Part shown: positions 34,732 to 43,573 of the stretch, one piece after another
Numbering within the stretch: position 1 is the stretch's first letter
Layout: each line of letters starts with the position of its first letter
Assembly (NCBI RefSeq): GCF_039523795.1
Contig: NZ_BAAAFZ010000007.1
Location: forward strand, 1-64,000
Direction: 5' to 3'
Length of the DNA: 64,000 nucleotides
DNA from: Craurococcus roseus
Lineage (GTDB): Bacteria; Pseudomonadota; Alphaproteobacteria; Acetobacterales; Acetobacteraceae
Notes under the pieces: model-generated
What the model was told of the DNA's origin: nothing
Seen by the model: the letters and a program-made list of their open reading frames with translations, nothing else
Database searches by the model: none
Program-made: the position numbers and the translations under genes

Positions 34732-35792
34732 AGCGGTTCGGGCGGGGCGATGCCGGCGCGGGCGGCGCGCTCCCGCAGCGGGGGCATGATGGAGGGGTGC
34801 AGGGCGACGCCTTTGGCCAGCGCCTCCGCGCGGCGCCGCCAACCGCGCTCGCCGGGGAGACGCGGGGCGTCGCCGCCGGGGACGGGCGGGTTGGCGTGGA
34901 CTGCCTGCTCCATCCAGCCGGTCTCGCGCAGAAAGGCGTCGCGGCCGCCGAAGCGCGCGGGGTCGAGCACCAGCACCAGCACGGAAGCGCCCCAGCCGGT
35001 GGGCGCGTCGGCGCGGCCGTGGCCGGCGAGGGCGCTGGTGAGCGCCTCCACCAGGAGGCCGAGGGCGCTGCCCTTGTGCCCGGCCGCTTCGCCGCCGAGC
35101 GGGAGCAGGGTGCCGGCGGGGTCGGTAAAGAAGGCGTGGGGGTCGTCCGTCGGATCGCCTTCGGCGTCCAGCAGCGCGGGGCGCGGGAAGCGCGTGCCCT
35201 CGGCGCGGCGGCGCGCGGTCATGGCGTTGGTGGTGATGGACATGGACACGTCGAGCATCACCGGCCCGCCCGGCGAAGGCCATCCGGCGGCGATAGGGTT
35301 CGGCGTGAAGAGGCGCCGGGTGCCGCCCCAGGGCGCGACGGAGGCGGTGGCGGGGTCGGAGGTGAAGATCAGCAATGCTTGTCCCCGCTCTACCACGCGC
35401 GGCAGGTAGGCGGCGAGGCAGGCGATGTGGTGCGAGCGGCGGATGGCGACGGCGGAAATGCCGAGTTCGGCGGCGCGGGCGGAGGCGAGGTCGGCGGCGC
35501 GGCGCACCAGCCAGGGGCCGGGCAGCTTGCGGCCGTCCCAGGTCTCGGCGACCGGCGTGCCGGCGACCACCTTCGGCTCCCCCTGCCCCCGCATGTCGCC
35601 GCTCGCCAGCGCGTCGAGGTAGGGGCCGAGTTGCGCTAGGCCGTGGGTGTCGTGGCCGAGCAGGTCGCCTTCCACCAGGATCTCGGCGACCGTGGCGGCC
35701 TTCTCCGCCTCCATGCCGCTGGACTCGAACAGCACGGCGGCGAAGCGGCGGAGGGCAGCGGCGGCGTAACGGTCCGGGGGCGGCGTCGTCAT
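34728..35792 (-). CDS. Ldh-family (type 2 malate/L-lactate/ureidoglycolate) dehydrogenase
   Basis: A 354-residue NAD(P)-dependent oxidoreductase of the Ldh_2 fold. VEGDLLGHDTHGLAQLGPYLDAL, SHHIACLAAYL (catalytic His), GGTRRLFTPNPIAAGWP and GGEAAGHKGSALGLLVEALTSAL are characteristic. Members reduce 2-oxo acids or imines. Its TGA overlaps the TTG start of the GT4 gene, an unexpected pairing with glycan enzymes that may be operonic convenience only. Confidence 0.88.
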   Translation of the reverse strand: MTTPPPDRYAAAALRRFAAVLFESSGMEAEKAATVAEILVEGDLLGHDTHGLAQLGPYLDALASGDMRGQGEPKVVAGTPVAETWDGRKLPGPWLVRRAADLASARAAELGISAVAIRRSHHIACLAAYLPRVVERGQALLIFTSDPATASVAPWGGTRRLFTPNPIAAGWPSPGGPVMLDVSMSITTNAMTARRRAEGTRFPRPALLDAEGDPTDDPHAFFTDPAGTLLPLGGEAAGHKGSALGLLVEALTSALAGHGRADAPTGWGASVLVLVLDPARFGGRDAFLRETGWMEQAVHANPPVPGGDAPRLPGERGWRRRAEALAKGVALHPSIMPPLRERAARAGIAPPEPL

Positions 35793-35823
35793 GCGCGGGC
35801 TATCGGGCGGGCCTGCGGCGGCG

Positions 35824-36672
35824 TCAACGCCAGACGGCGGCGTGGTCCTCGGCGAAGGCGCGGAGCGTGGTCGGCGGGCGGCCGATCAGCCGTCGCAGGT
35901 CCGGCGTGGTGCCGGAGGCCAGCCCGAGCCGGGCGATGGTGTAAACGCCGGTCATGACCAAGCCGAGGGACAAGGGGCGGCCGGTGGCGCGGACGTGGCG
36001 GAGGAAGGCGAGGACGCCGGGGTTGCGGTAGGCCACGGGGCGGCCGATCGTCTCCGACAGCACGGCGGCGGCTTCGTAGAGGTCGAGTTCCTCGGCGCCG
36101 GTGAGCGGGTAGGCGCGGCGTTCGTGCCCTTGCCCGGTCAGCACCTCCGCCGCCGCTTCGGCGACGTCGCGCGCGTCCACGAAGCTGGTGCGGCCGCGGC
36201 CGGCGGGCGCCCAGAGTTCGCCTCGGCGGATGTCGTCCCGGTGGACGGTGGCGAAGTTCTGCATCCAGTCGTTTGGGCGGAGGTGGGTCCAGGCGAGGCC
36301 GGAGCGCTCCAGCAGCTTCTCGATGCGGCGGTGGGGCAGCAGCGGGTTCCGCTCCGCGCCGCGCACGGACAGGAAGACCACGCGCTCCACGTCGGCTTGC
36401 AGCATGGCGAGGAGGAACGGGTCGAAGTCGCGCCTGATGTCGGCGAGGCGCGGCGGGCGCAGGAGGAACACGCGGTCCACGCCGCGGAGCGCTTCGGGAA
36501 AGCCGGAGGGGTCGTGGAAGTCGAAGCGGACGCGCTCCAGCGCTCCGGCGCCCTCGACGAGGCGGTACGGATCGCGGAGTGCCAAGCGCGCCGGGGCGCC
36601 GCTTCCGGCGAGCCGTTTGGCTATCTCGCGGCCGAGCGTGCCGCTGGCCCCGGTGAGCAGGATTGTGGACAT
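35824..36672 (-). CDS. NmrA-like NAD(P)-binding SDR protein
   Basis: A 282-residue atypical short-chain dehydrogenase. The nucleotide-binding TGASGTLGREIAKRLAG is at the N-terminus. VFLLRPPRLADIRRDFDPFLLAMLQADVERVVFLSVRGAE and WTHLRPNDWMQNF are typical of NmrA/azoreductase-like regulators. The catalytic YxxxK is not evident, so it may sense NAD(P) redox state or act as a quinone reductase. Monocistronic between the Ldh operon and the ABC importer. Confidence 0.83.
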   Translation of the reverse strand: MSTILLTGASGTLGREIAKRLAGSGAPARLALRDPYRLVEGAGALERVRFDFHDPSGFPEALRGVDRVFLLRPPRLADIRRDFDPFLLAMLQADVERVVFLSVRGAERNPLLPHRRIEKLLERSGLAWTHLRPNDWMQNFATVHRDDIRRGELWAPAGRGRTSFVDARDVAEAAAEVLTGQGHERRAYPLTGAEELDLYEAAAVLSETIGRPVAYRNPGVLAFLRHVRATGRPLSLGLVMTGVYTIARLGLASGTTPDLRRLIGRPPTTLRAFAEDHAAVWR

Positions 36673-36740
36673 GCTGCGCGGCGACTCCCGGCGTGTTCCG
36701 CCGGGCTTCTACGCGGCGGCGGGCCGCGGGATGCGCGAGG

Positions 36741-37559
36741 TCAGGCGCCTTTCACGCCGCCCGCGGTCAGGCCGGCCACGATCTGCTTCTGCGCCAGCAG
36801 GGTGAGCAGCAGCACCGGCAGCGTCACCAGCAGCGCGGCGGCGGAGAGCGGGCCCCAGGCGATCTGCTCGAAGGTCAGCATGTTGTTCACCGCGACCGGC
36901 AGGGTGCGCGTTTCGCGCCCGGCGAGCACCATGGCGAAGACGAAGTTGTTCCAGGAGAAGATGAAGGCGAGGATGGTCGCCACGGTGATGCCGGGCCGCG
37001 CCAATGGGAGCGCGACGTGGCGGAAGGCCTGCCAGATGGTGGCGCCGTCCACCAGCGCCGCCTCCTCCAGCTCGCCCGGCAAGCCTTCGAAAAAGGAGAT
37101 CATCACCCAGACCACGATGGGCACGGTTATGACCAGGTGCGTGATGACGATGGGGAACAGCGTGCCCGTCAGCTCCAGCCACTGGAACAAGAGGAAGAGC
37201 GGGATGAGGTAGGAGAGGCCAGGGGTGATGCGCGCCACCAGGATCAGCGCCGCGGCGCGCACCGCCTGCATCTTGGCGATGCCGTAGCCGGCCGGGACGC
37301 CGACCGCGAGCGCCAGCAGCGTGGAGGAGACGGAGACCACCACGCTGTTCCAGGCATAGAGCAGGAAGTCGTTGCGGGCGAACACCTCGCGGTAGTTGTC
37401 CAGCGTCGGCGGGTCGGGGATGAAGACCGGCGGCCAGGCGGTGTTGTCCAGCTCGGTCTTGAGCGACAGCGAGAGCATCCACAGGAAGACCAGCACGGCC
37501 GGCGAGACCAGCACGAGCACGGCGAAGCCGAAGCCGAGGCGTTCGAGGAGGCGCCTCAC
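36741..37559 (-). CDS. ABC sugar transporter permease (MalG-like)
   Basis: A 272-residue inner-membrane permease with six hydrophobic helices. The EAA loop is LEEAALVDGATIWQAFRHVALPLARPG, the site that contacts the ATPase. GTG 37559 overlaps the stop of the MalF-like gene (GTGA). MalG position in a CUT1-type carbohydrate importer. No ATP-binding subunit follows; the next gene downstream (35824) is unrelated. Confidence 0.9.
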   Translation of the reverse strand: MRRLLERLGFGFAVLVLVSPAVLVFLWMLSLSLKTELDNTAWPPVFIPDPPTLDNYREVFARNDFLLYAWNSVVVSVSSTLLALAVGVPAGYGIAKMQAVRAAALILVARITPGLSYLIPLFLLFQWLELTGTLFPIVITHLVITVPIVVWVMISFFEGLPGELEEAALVDGATIWQAFRHVALPLARPGITVATILAFIFSWNNFVFAMVLAGRETRTLPVAVNNMLTFEQIAWGPLSAAALLVTLPVLLLTLLAQKQIVAGLTAGGVKGA

Positions 37560-38485
37560 GCGAGCTTCACCCGCTGGCGCGTCCAGAGCAGCAGCGCCGC
37601 CAACGCCATGATGATGGCGAAGAACACCACCACGACCGCGCTGGCGTAGCCCATGTTGTAGAAGGCGAAGGCTTGGAGGTAGAGGAAGATGTTGATGGTC
37701 TCGCTCGCCGAGCCCGGCCCGCCCTGGGTGATGACGTAGATGGTGTCGAAGGCCTTCAGCGCGTCGATGGTGCGGATGATGAGCGCCACCACGATGAAAG
37801 GCATCAGCAGCGGCAGGGTGACGTGTCGGAAGGCCTGCCAGGGCGTGGCGCCGTCGATCTTCGCGGCCTCGTAGGGATCCACCGGCAGAGCGGCGAGGCC
37901 GCCGAGCAGGAGCAGCATCACCAGCGGCGTCCAGTGCCACACCTCCACCATCACCAGGGTCGGGATGACGGTGTTGGCGCTGTAGACCCACATGGAGGGC
38001 GGCAGGCCGGCGGTGGTCAGCAGCCAGTTCAGCACGCCGAGCTGCGGGTGGAACATCATGGTCCAGACCAGGGCCACCGCGACCGGCGTCGCCATCATCG
38101 GCAGGATGAACACGGCCCGCGCGAGGCCGCGCAGCGGAAAGCGGCGGTGGAAGGCGAGCGCGGCGGCGAGGCCGAGCACGAGGGGGAACACCACGGCGAG
38201 CGCGGTGTAGAGCAGCGTCCGCAGCATCGCCCAGCCGAAGCGCGCGTCGCCGAACAACGCGGCGTAATTCGCCAGGCCGACCCAGCGCCGCTCGCCGCCG
38301 AGGCGCCAGTCGAAGGCGGAGACGTAGAGGGTGAAGGCCCAAGGGAAGACGATCACCGCCACCACAACGACGGCCGCCGGCACGATGAACCAAGCGTAGC
38401 GGCGGGCGTAGTTCCGCCGGCGGCGAGGGCGCGCGGCCTCCGCGGCCGGCGCGCCCGCGAGGGTCGCGGCGCCGCCAGAGGGCAT
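37556..38485 (-). CDS. ABC sugar transporter permease (MalF-like)
   Basis: A 309-residue permease with a basic Pro/Arg N-terminus and six or more membrane helices. The EAA loop reads YEAAKIDGATPWQAFRHVTLPLLMP. VFPWAFTLYVSAFDWRLGGERRWVGLANY is typical of UgpA/MalF relatives of the CUT1 family. Its ATG is 1 nt into the stop of the binding-protein gene (TGATG), so the three genes are coupled. Confidence 0.9.
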   Translation of the reverse strand: MPSGGAATLAGAPAAEAARPRRRRNYARRYAWFIVPAAVVVVAVIVFPWAFTLYVSAFDWRLGGERRWVGLANYAALFGDARFGWAMLRTLLYTALAVVFPLVLGLAAALAFHRRFPLRGLARAVFILPMMATPVAVALVWTMMFHPQLGVLNWLLTTAGLPPSMWVYSANTVIPTLVMVEVWHWTPLVMLLLLGGLAALPVDPYEAAKIDGATPWQAFRHVTLPLLMPFIVVALIIRTIDALKAFDTIYVITQGGPGSASETINIFLYLQAFAFYNMGYASAVVVVFFAIIMALAALLLWTRQRVKLA

Positions 38486-39819
38486 CAGGTCTCGCGCTCG
38501 CTCTGCTCCAGCACCGGCCGGAACTCGGCGGTGGCGCGCTTCAGCTCCGCCGCCACGTCGGCGCCGGAGATGGTGTTGGTGAGCGCGGTGCCGACCACGT
38601 CGCGGAACTGCGTCACCGGCACGATCTCCGGGAGGCCGGCGCGGGCGATCTTGGAGCTGGCTTCCAAGGTCTGGAAGAATTCGCGCGGGAAATGGCTGCG
38701 GCCGATCGCCTCCTCGTTGCGGAAGGGCGAGGCCCGGGCCGGCACGCCGCGCCCGTCGGCCAGCATCCGGAGTTGCATGGGCTTGCTCAGCGCCCACTGG
38801 ATGAAGAGCCACGCAGGCCCCTTCTTGCGCGAGGCTTCCGGGATGCCGTAGCCGGCGCCGAACAGGGCGCAGTGGTGTTCCGGCCCGGGGCCGCGCGGCA
38901 CCAGGGCGTAGCCGACCTTGCCGGCGACGCGGGAGCGGGTGCGGTCCTCCAGGGGCGCGGCGAAGCCGATGCCGTCCACCCACATGGCGGCGCGGCCCTG
39001 CATGAAGGTGGTCTGGCACTCGTTCCAGTTGAAGCCTATGGAGCCGGGCGGCGAGACGTCGCGGAGGAACTTCCTGTAGGTCTCGCCGGCCCACACCGCG
39101 TCCGGCGTGTCGGTGATGAGCTGGCGGTTGGCGTCGATCATGTCGCGCTGGGGCGTGCCGAGCAGGTAGCTGGACCACAGCACGACGTTGGCGTTCTTGA
39201 GGCCGCGGCCGACGTGGCCGTGGACCTGCTTGGAGGCGTCGGTGAGGCGCTTCGCGGCTTCGAACATCTCGTCCCAGGTCTTGGGCACCTCGACGTTGCG
39301 GGCGGCGAGCAGTTCCTTGTTGTAGTAGAGGATGAAGTAGTCGGCGAAGGCCGGAAGGGTGTCCATGCGGCCATCGGCCTGCGTCGCGTACTTCACCATG
39401 CCCTCGCCGAAATCGGCGAAGTCGAAGTCGGGCGCCGTCAGGGCCGGGTCGGCGACCAGGGCTTTCACGTCCGCGCACCAGCGGGCCTTGCCGACCTGGC
39501 GCTTGTTCACGTGCAGGCTCACCTCCGTCACGTCGAAGGAGGGGCGGCCGGAAGCGAACTCCACGATGGTTTTCTGCCGGTGCTGCTGCTCCGGCACCAC
39601 CTCCAGGCCGAGCTTGATGCCGGTGAGGTCCTCGAATTCCTTGCCCGCCTGCTGGAGGAGCTGGCCGCGGGGGGAGAGCTGCACCGTCACCTCGATGCGC
39701 TCGCCGCGGAAGCGGCGCCAGTCGAAGGCGCTCTGCGCGCCGGCCTTTTCGACGATGGCCGGCGCGGAAAGCAGCGCGGCGCCGCCCCCGAGCGCCGTCC
39801 GGCGCGTGATGCTCCGCAT
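38485..39819 (-). CDS. ABC sugar transporter substrate-binding protein
   Basis: A 444-residue family 1 extracellular solute-binding protein with a Tat-like signal (SITRRTALGGGAALLSAPAI). Hallmarks: FAEFYILYYNKELLAARNVEVPKTWDEMFEAAKRLT-like segments (here FADYFILYYNKELLA and PKTWDEMFEAAKRL), FMQGRAAMWVDG and FGAGYGIPEASRKKGPAWLFIQW. Captures a sugar or polyol for the MalF/MalG-like permeases. Starts at ATG 39819. Divergent from the FAH-family gene (150 bp apart), which hints that the imported compound is degraded through a 2-keto acid. Confidence 0.9.
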   Translation of the reverse strand: MRSITRRTALGGGAALLSAPAIVEKAGAQSAFDWRRFRGERIEVTVQLSPRGQLLQQAGKEFEDLTGIKLGLEVVPEQQHRQKTIVEFASGRPSFDVTEVSLHVNKRQVGKARWCADVKALVADPALTAPDFDFADFGEGMVKYATQADGRMDTLPAFADYFILYYNKELLAARNVEVPKTWDEMFEAAKRLTDASKQVHGHVGRGLKNANVVLWSSYLLGTPQRDMIDANRQLITDTPDAVWAGETYRKFLRDVSPPGSIGFNWNECQTTFMQGRAAMWVDGIGFAAPLEDRTRSRVAGKVGYALVPRGPGPEHHCALFGAGYGIPEASRKKGPAWLFIQWALSKPMQLRMLADGRGVPARASPFRNEEAIGRSHFPREFFQTLEASSKIARAGLPEIVPVTQFRDVVGTALTNTISGADVAAELKRATAEFRPVLEQSERET

Positions 39820-39971
39820 GGGCCGATCCTCCCGATCGCAGTGGCGGCGGGTTCGGCCCGCTTTGCCCGGTGGGGCGATCCTCCGCCGAAAGCGGCGGGC
39901 GCCGCAAGGGCTTCGCGCCGCCAAGCGCCGCGCCTAGAAAGGCGGGGCACCCGAAGCGGAGGGAACCGCCA

Positions 39972-41105
39972 ATGCGCCTGGATGCCGGCATCCTGCCCGA
40001 AGACTGGGAGCGCAGCGCCTTCGCGGCCCGGCTGGACACGCCCGAAGGCCCCTGCGCCGTGGCGCTGCTCGACGGCAAAGCCTTCGACATGACGCCCGCC
40101 TTCGGGACGGTGAGCCGCTGGTTGAACGAGGCGGACCCGATCCGGGCCGTGCGGGCGCGCGGCGAGCCGATGGCGCTCGACCTGCCAGGGGAGGCGCTGG
40201 GGCGGCTGCTGGCGCCGGTGGACCTGCAAGCGGTGAAGGCCTGCGGCGTGACCTACGTGCGCTCCATGCTGGAGCGCGTCATCGAGGAGCGCTGCCGCGG
40301 CGACGCTTCCCGCGCCGATTCGGTGCGGGCGGAGGTGCGCGGCATCATCGGCGAGGACTTGGCCGCGGTGCAGCCGGGCGGCGCCAAGGCGATGCGGCTG
40401 AAGGCTGCGCTGGTGGAGAAGGGCTGGTGGAGCCAGTACCTGGAGGTCGGCATCGGCCCGGACGCCGAGATCTTCACCAAGTGCCAGCCGATGGCCGCGG
40501 TGGGCGCGGGCGCGGAGGTCGGCATCCACCCCGCGAGCGCCTGGAACAACCCGGAGCCCGAGGCGGTGCTGGCGGTGGGCGCGGACGGGCGCGTGAAGGG
40601 CGCCATGCTCGGCAACGACGTGAACCTGCGCGACGTGGAGGGGCGCTCGGCGCTGCTGCTCGGCCGCGCCAAGGACAACAACGCGGCCTGCGCGCTCGGC
40701 CCGATGCTGCGGCTGTTCGACGCCGGGTTCACGCTGGACGACGTGCGGCGCGCGGTCATCACCCTGACCATCGAAGGCGAGGACGGCTTCAGGCTGGAGG
40801 AGAGCGGCGAGGTCGGCGCCATCAGCCGCGACCCGGAGGAACTCGTGGCGCAGCTCATCGGGCCGCACCACCAGTACCCGGACGGGGCGGTGCTGTTCCT
40901 CGGCACGCCCTTCTCGCCGTCCAAGGACCGGGGCGCGCCGGGCCAGGGCTTCACGCACAAGCCGGGCGACGTGGTGCGGATCGCCTCGCCGCGGCTGGGC
41001 GCGCTGGTGAACAAGGTGATGCCGACGGACCGGTGCCCGTCCTGGAGCTTCGGCACCGGCGCGCTGTTCGAGAGCTTGGCCCGCCGCGGGCTGCCGCGCG
41101 CATGA
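39972..41105 (+). CDS. fumarylacetoacetate hydrolase (FAH) family protein
   Basis: A 377-residue member of the FAH superfamily. WNNPEPEAVLAVGADGRVKGAMLGNDVNLRDVEGRSALLLGRAKDNNAACALGPMLRLFD holds the metal-binding acidic residues and the KDNN motif of the 2-keto-3-deoxy-sugar-acid dehydratase/hydratase branch. Probably acts on a sugar-derived 2-keto acid, given the divergent sugar importer. Its stop overlaps the start of the hydrolase gene (ATGA). Confidence 0.87.
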   Translation: MRLDAGILPEDWERSAFAARLDTPEGPCAVALLDGKAFDMTPAFGTVSRWLNEADPIRAVRARGEPMALDLPGEALGRLLAPVDLQAVKACGVTYVRSMLERVIEERCRGDASRADSVRAEVRGIIGEDLAAVQPGGAKAMRLKAALVEKGWWSQYLEVGIGPDAEIFTKCQPMAAVGAGAEVGIHPASAWNNPEPEAVLAVGADGRVKGAMLGNDVNLRDVEGRSALLLGRAKDNNAACALGPMLRLFDAGFTLDDVRRAVITLTIEGEDGFRLEESGEVGAISRDPEELVAQLIGPHHQYPDGAVLFLGTPFSPSKDRGAPGQGFTHKPGDVVRIASPRLGALVNKVMPTDRCPSWSFGTGALFESLARRGLPRA

Positions 41106-41872
41106 CGGGCGGCGGCGAGGAGGCGGGGCGGTTCGACCGCGGCGACGGGGTGGAGTTGGCGTGGCGGCGCCGAGCCGGGCGGGGCCCGGGTGTGGTGTTC
41201 CTCGGCGGCTTCAACAGCGACATGACCGGGACCAAGGCGGAGGAGTTGTCCGCCTTTTGCGCCGCGGAGGGCCGGGCCTTCCTGCGCTTCGACTACTCCG
41301 GGCATGGCGCCAGCGGCGGGCGCTTCGTGGACGGCACCATCGGGCGCTGGGCGGAAGACGCGACCTGCGCGTTCGACCGGCTGACGGAGGGGCCGCAGGT
41401 GCTGGTCGGCTCCTCCATGGGCGGGTGGATCGCGCTGCTGCTGGCGTTGCGCCGACCAGAGCGGGTCGCGGCGCTGGTCGGCATCGCGGCGGCGCCGGAT
41501 TTCACGGCGCGGATGCGCGAGGAGCTGCCGGCCGAGGCGCGCGAGGCGATCGCGCGAGAGGGCGTTTGGCACCGGCCGAGCGCCTATGGAGACCCGTACC
41601 CCATCACCCGCGCGCTGATCGACGAGGGCGAGCGGCACATGCTGCTGCGAGGCGGCGGGCCGGTGCCGCTTTCCGCGCCGGTGCGGCTGCTGCACGGGCA
41701 GCGCGACCCGGACGTGCCTTGGGAGCTTTCGTTGCGCGTGGCCGAGGCAGTGGCGAGCGAGGACGTGCAAGTGGCGCTGGTGAAGGACGGCGACCACCGG
41801 CTGTCGCGGCCGCAGGACTTGGCGCTGCTACGCCGGACGCTCGCCGCGCTCTTCGCGGAGGATGGCGGCTAG
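41102..41872 (+). CDS. alpha/beta hydrolase
   Basis: A 256-residue serine hydrolase. GVVFLGGFNSDMTGTKAEELSAFCAAEGRAFLRFDYSGHGASGG precedes the nucleophile elbow VGSSMGGWIALLLAL. The acid is probably in LHGQRDPDVPW and the His in VKDGDHRLSRPQDL. It resembles ABHD10/palmitoyl-thioesterase-like esterases. Coupled to the FAH gene by ATGA. Its 3' end overlaps the convergent SDR gene by 45 bp. Confidence 0.87.
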   Translation: MTGGGEEAGRFDRGDGVELAWRRRAGRGPGVVFLGGFNSDMTGTKAEELSAFCAAEGRAFLRFDYSGHGASGGRFVDGTIGRWAEDATCAFDRLTEGPQVLVGSSMGGWIALLLALRRPERVAALVGIAAAPDFTARMREELPAEAREAIAREGVWHRPSAYGDPYPITRALIDEGERHMLLRGGGPVPLSAPVRLLHGQRDPDVPWELSLRVAEAVASEDVQVALVKDGDHRLSRPQDLALLRRTLAALFAEDGG

Positions 41873-42721
41873 GCCCTCCCGCCAGGTCCGGTGGCGCCAA
41901 GCAATGCCGAGCGCGGCCTTTGTGGCGACGTTGGAAACGCGGCGGTTCTCGCCCCAGAAGGAACGCGCCATCGGCGACATCCTGGGCCATGCCTCCCCGA
42001 AGAGCACGGCCGGGGGCGGCTCCACGCCGAGGAGGCGTGCCGCTTCCTCCACCACGACGGCGCTCTCGGCCGGCTCGTCGTCCACCAGGTGCAACACGCG
42101 GAGGCCGGGGGCGCGGTCCTGCCGCATGGCGGCGAGCACGGCGAGGGCGATGTCGTCGCGGTGGATGCGGCTGAAGGCGTGGCCGGGCTTGACCGTGCGC
42201 CGCGCCGTGCCTTCGCGCAGTTCGTCGAACACGCTGCGGCCGGGGCCGTAGATGCCGCCGGAGCGGAACAGGTCCACGGGCAGGCGGTCGGCGAAGGCGG
42301 CCCACTGCCCTTCGGCGGCGACGCGGCGGCGGGTGCGGTCCTGCATGGGCGTGGGCGGGGTCCGCTCGTCCACCCAGCCGCCGTCGTGGTCGCCGTAGAC
42401 TCCGGTGGTGGAGACGTAGCCGATCCAGCGCAGGTCCGGCGCGGCGCGGACCGCGTCCCCGTGCGCGGCGAGCACCGGGTCGCCCGTCCCCTCGCCCGGT
42501 GCCGCGGTCGCCAGGAGGTGCGTGGCGGCGGCGATGGCGGGCCGGGCTTCGGCGAAGGGCACCACCTCCACGCCGGGCGCCGCCGATGAGCGGGCCGGGT
42601 CGCGGACGGTGCCGGTGACGCGCCATCCGGCCGCGGCGGCCTCGCGCGCCACCGCGGCGCCGGAGTACCCCAGGCCGGCCACGACCAAGCGCAAGGAGGT
42701 CGCTTCGTTCTGCGTTGCCAT
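41828..42721 (-). CDS. NAD(P)-binding SDR/epimerase-like protein (YeeZ type)
   Basis: A 297-residue extended SDR. VVAGLGYSGAAVAREAAAAGWRVTGTVRDP is the Rossmann start, WIGYVSTTGVYGDHDGGWVDE contains the conserved STTGVYGD of YeeZ-like proteins, and FRSGGIYGPGRSVFDELREG follows. Reaction unknown. Converges on the hydrolase gene with a 45-bp overlap of 3' ends. Confidence 0.84.
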   Translation of the reverse strand: MATQNEATSLRLVVAGLGYSGAAVAREAAAAGWRVTGTVRDPARSSAAPGVEVVPFAEARPAIAAATHLLATAAPGEGTGDPVLAAHGDAVRAAPDLRWIGYVSTTGVYGDHDGGWVDERTPPTPMQDRTRRRVAAEGQWAAFADRLPVDLFRSGGIYGPGRSVFDELREGTARRTVKPGHAFSRIHRDDIALAVLAAMRQDRAPGLRVLHLVDDEPAESAVVVEEAARLLGVEPPPAVLFGEAWPRMSPMARSFWGENRRVSNVATKAALGIAWRHRTWREGLAAILREERGERPA

Positions 42722-42768
42722 GGGGGATCATCTGGCGCGGGCGCTGGATGGTGGCTAGAGGCCCTCGC

Positions 42769-43557
42769 ATGACGCCGCCCCGCCCCGCCGTGACCGTTGC
42801 CGCCGCCGCTTTGCTCGGCCTGCTCTGGTGCGGGCCGGGCGGGGCGTCCGGGCAATCGGCGCGGTTCGGCGGCGGGCCGGACCACGAGCGCTGCTTCGGC
42901 CTGCTGCGGACGGACCCGGAGGACGCGCGGTTCTTCGCCGATGGGTGGGAAGCCGCGGGCGGCGGCGACGGGGCGCGGCACTGCGCCGCCCTGGCTTTGC
43001 TGGCGCTGGGCGAAACGGAGCGCGGCGCTGAGCGGCTGGAGGATCTGGCGCGCCGCAGCGAGGCGGACGCGGCCGCGCGCGCCGCCGTCTTCGCCGAGGC
43101 GGGGAACGCTTGGATGCTGGCGGGCGACGCCGACCGGGCCTACGCGGCGGCGACCATGGCGTTGACCCTGGCGCCGGACGACCCGGCCCTGGTGCTGGAC
43201 CGCGCCCTCGCCCTGGGCGCGATGGAACGCTACGCCGAGGCGTTGGAGGACCTGGACCGGGCGGTGGCGCTCGATCCGTCCCGCATCGATGCCTGGGTGC
43301 TGCGGGGCGCGGCGAAGCGCCAGCTCGGCCGGGCGGCGGAGGCGGAGCGCGACGTGGCCCACGCGCTTTCCCTCGCGCCCGACAACGCGGAGGCTTTGCT
43401 GGAGCGCGCGGCCCTGCGCCGGGCCAAGGGCGACGTCCGGGGCGCCCGCGCGGACTGGGAGCGCGCCATGCGGATGGCCACCGACTCCGAAACGGCGGAC
43501 CTGGCGCGGCGGAACCTCGAACTCAATCCCTTGCCGCCGCAGCGGCGGCAGCGCTGA
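42769..43557 (+). CDS. secreted TPR-repeat protein
   Basis: A 262-residue protein with an N-terminal signal or anchor (AVTVAAAALLGLLWCGPGGASG; a lipobox-like LLWCG is present but not canonical). From residue ~100 on there are at least four tetratricopeptide units (GNAWMLAGDADRAYAAATMALTLAPD, AMERYAEALEDLDRAVALDPS, AKRQLGRAAEAERDVAHALSLAPD, ERAALRRAKGDVRGARADWERAM). Such proteins scaffold complexes in the periplasm; partner unknown. Confidence 0.83.
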   Translation: MTPPRPAVTVAAAALLGLLWCGPGGASGQSARFGGGPDHERCFGLLRTDPEDARFFADGWEAAGGGDGARHCAALALLALGETERGAERLEDLARRSEADAAARAAVFAEAGNAWMLAGDADRAYAAATMALTLAPDDPALVLDRALALGAMERYAEALEDLDRAVALDPSRIDAWVLRGAAKRQLGRAAEAERDVAHALSLAPDNAEALLERAALRRAKGDVRGARADWERAMRMATDSETADLARRNLELNPLPPQRRQR

Positions 43558-43573
43558 CGCCGCAGGTGGCGGT

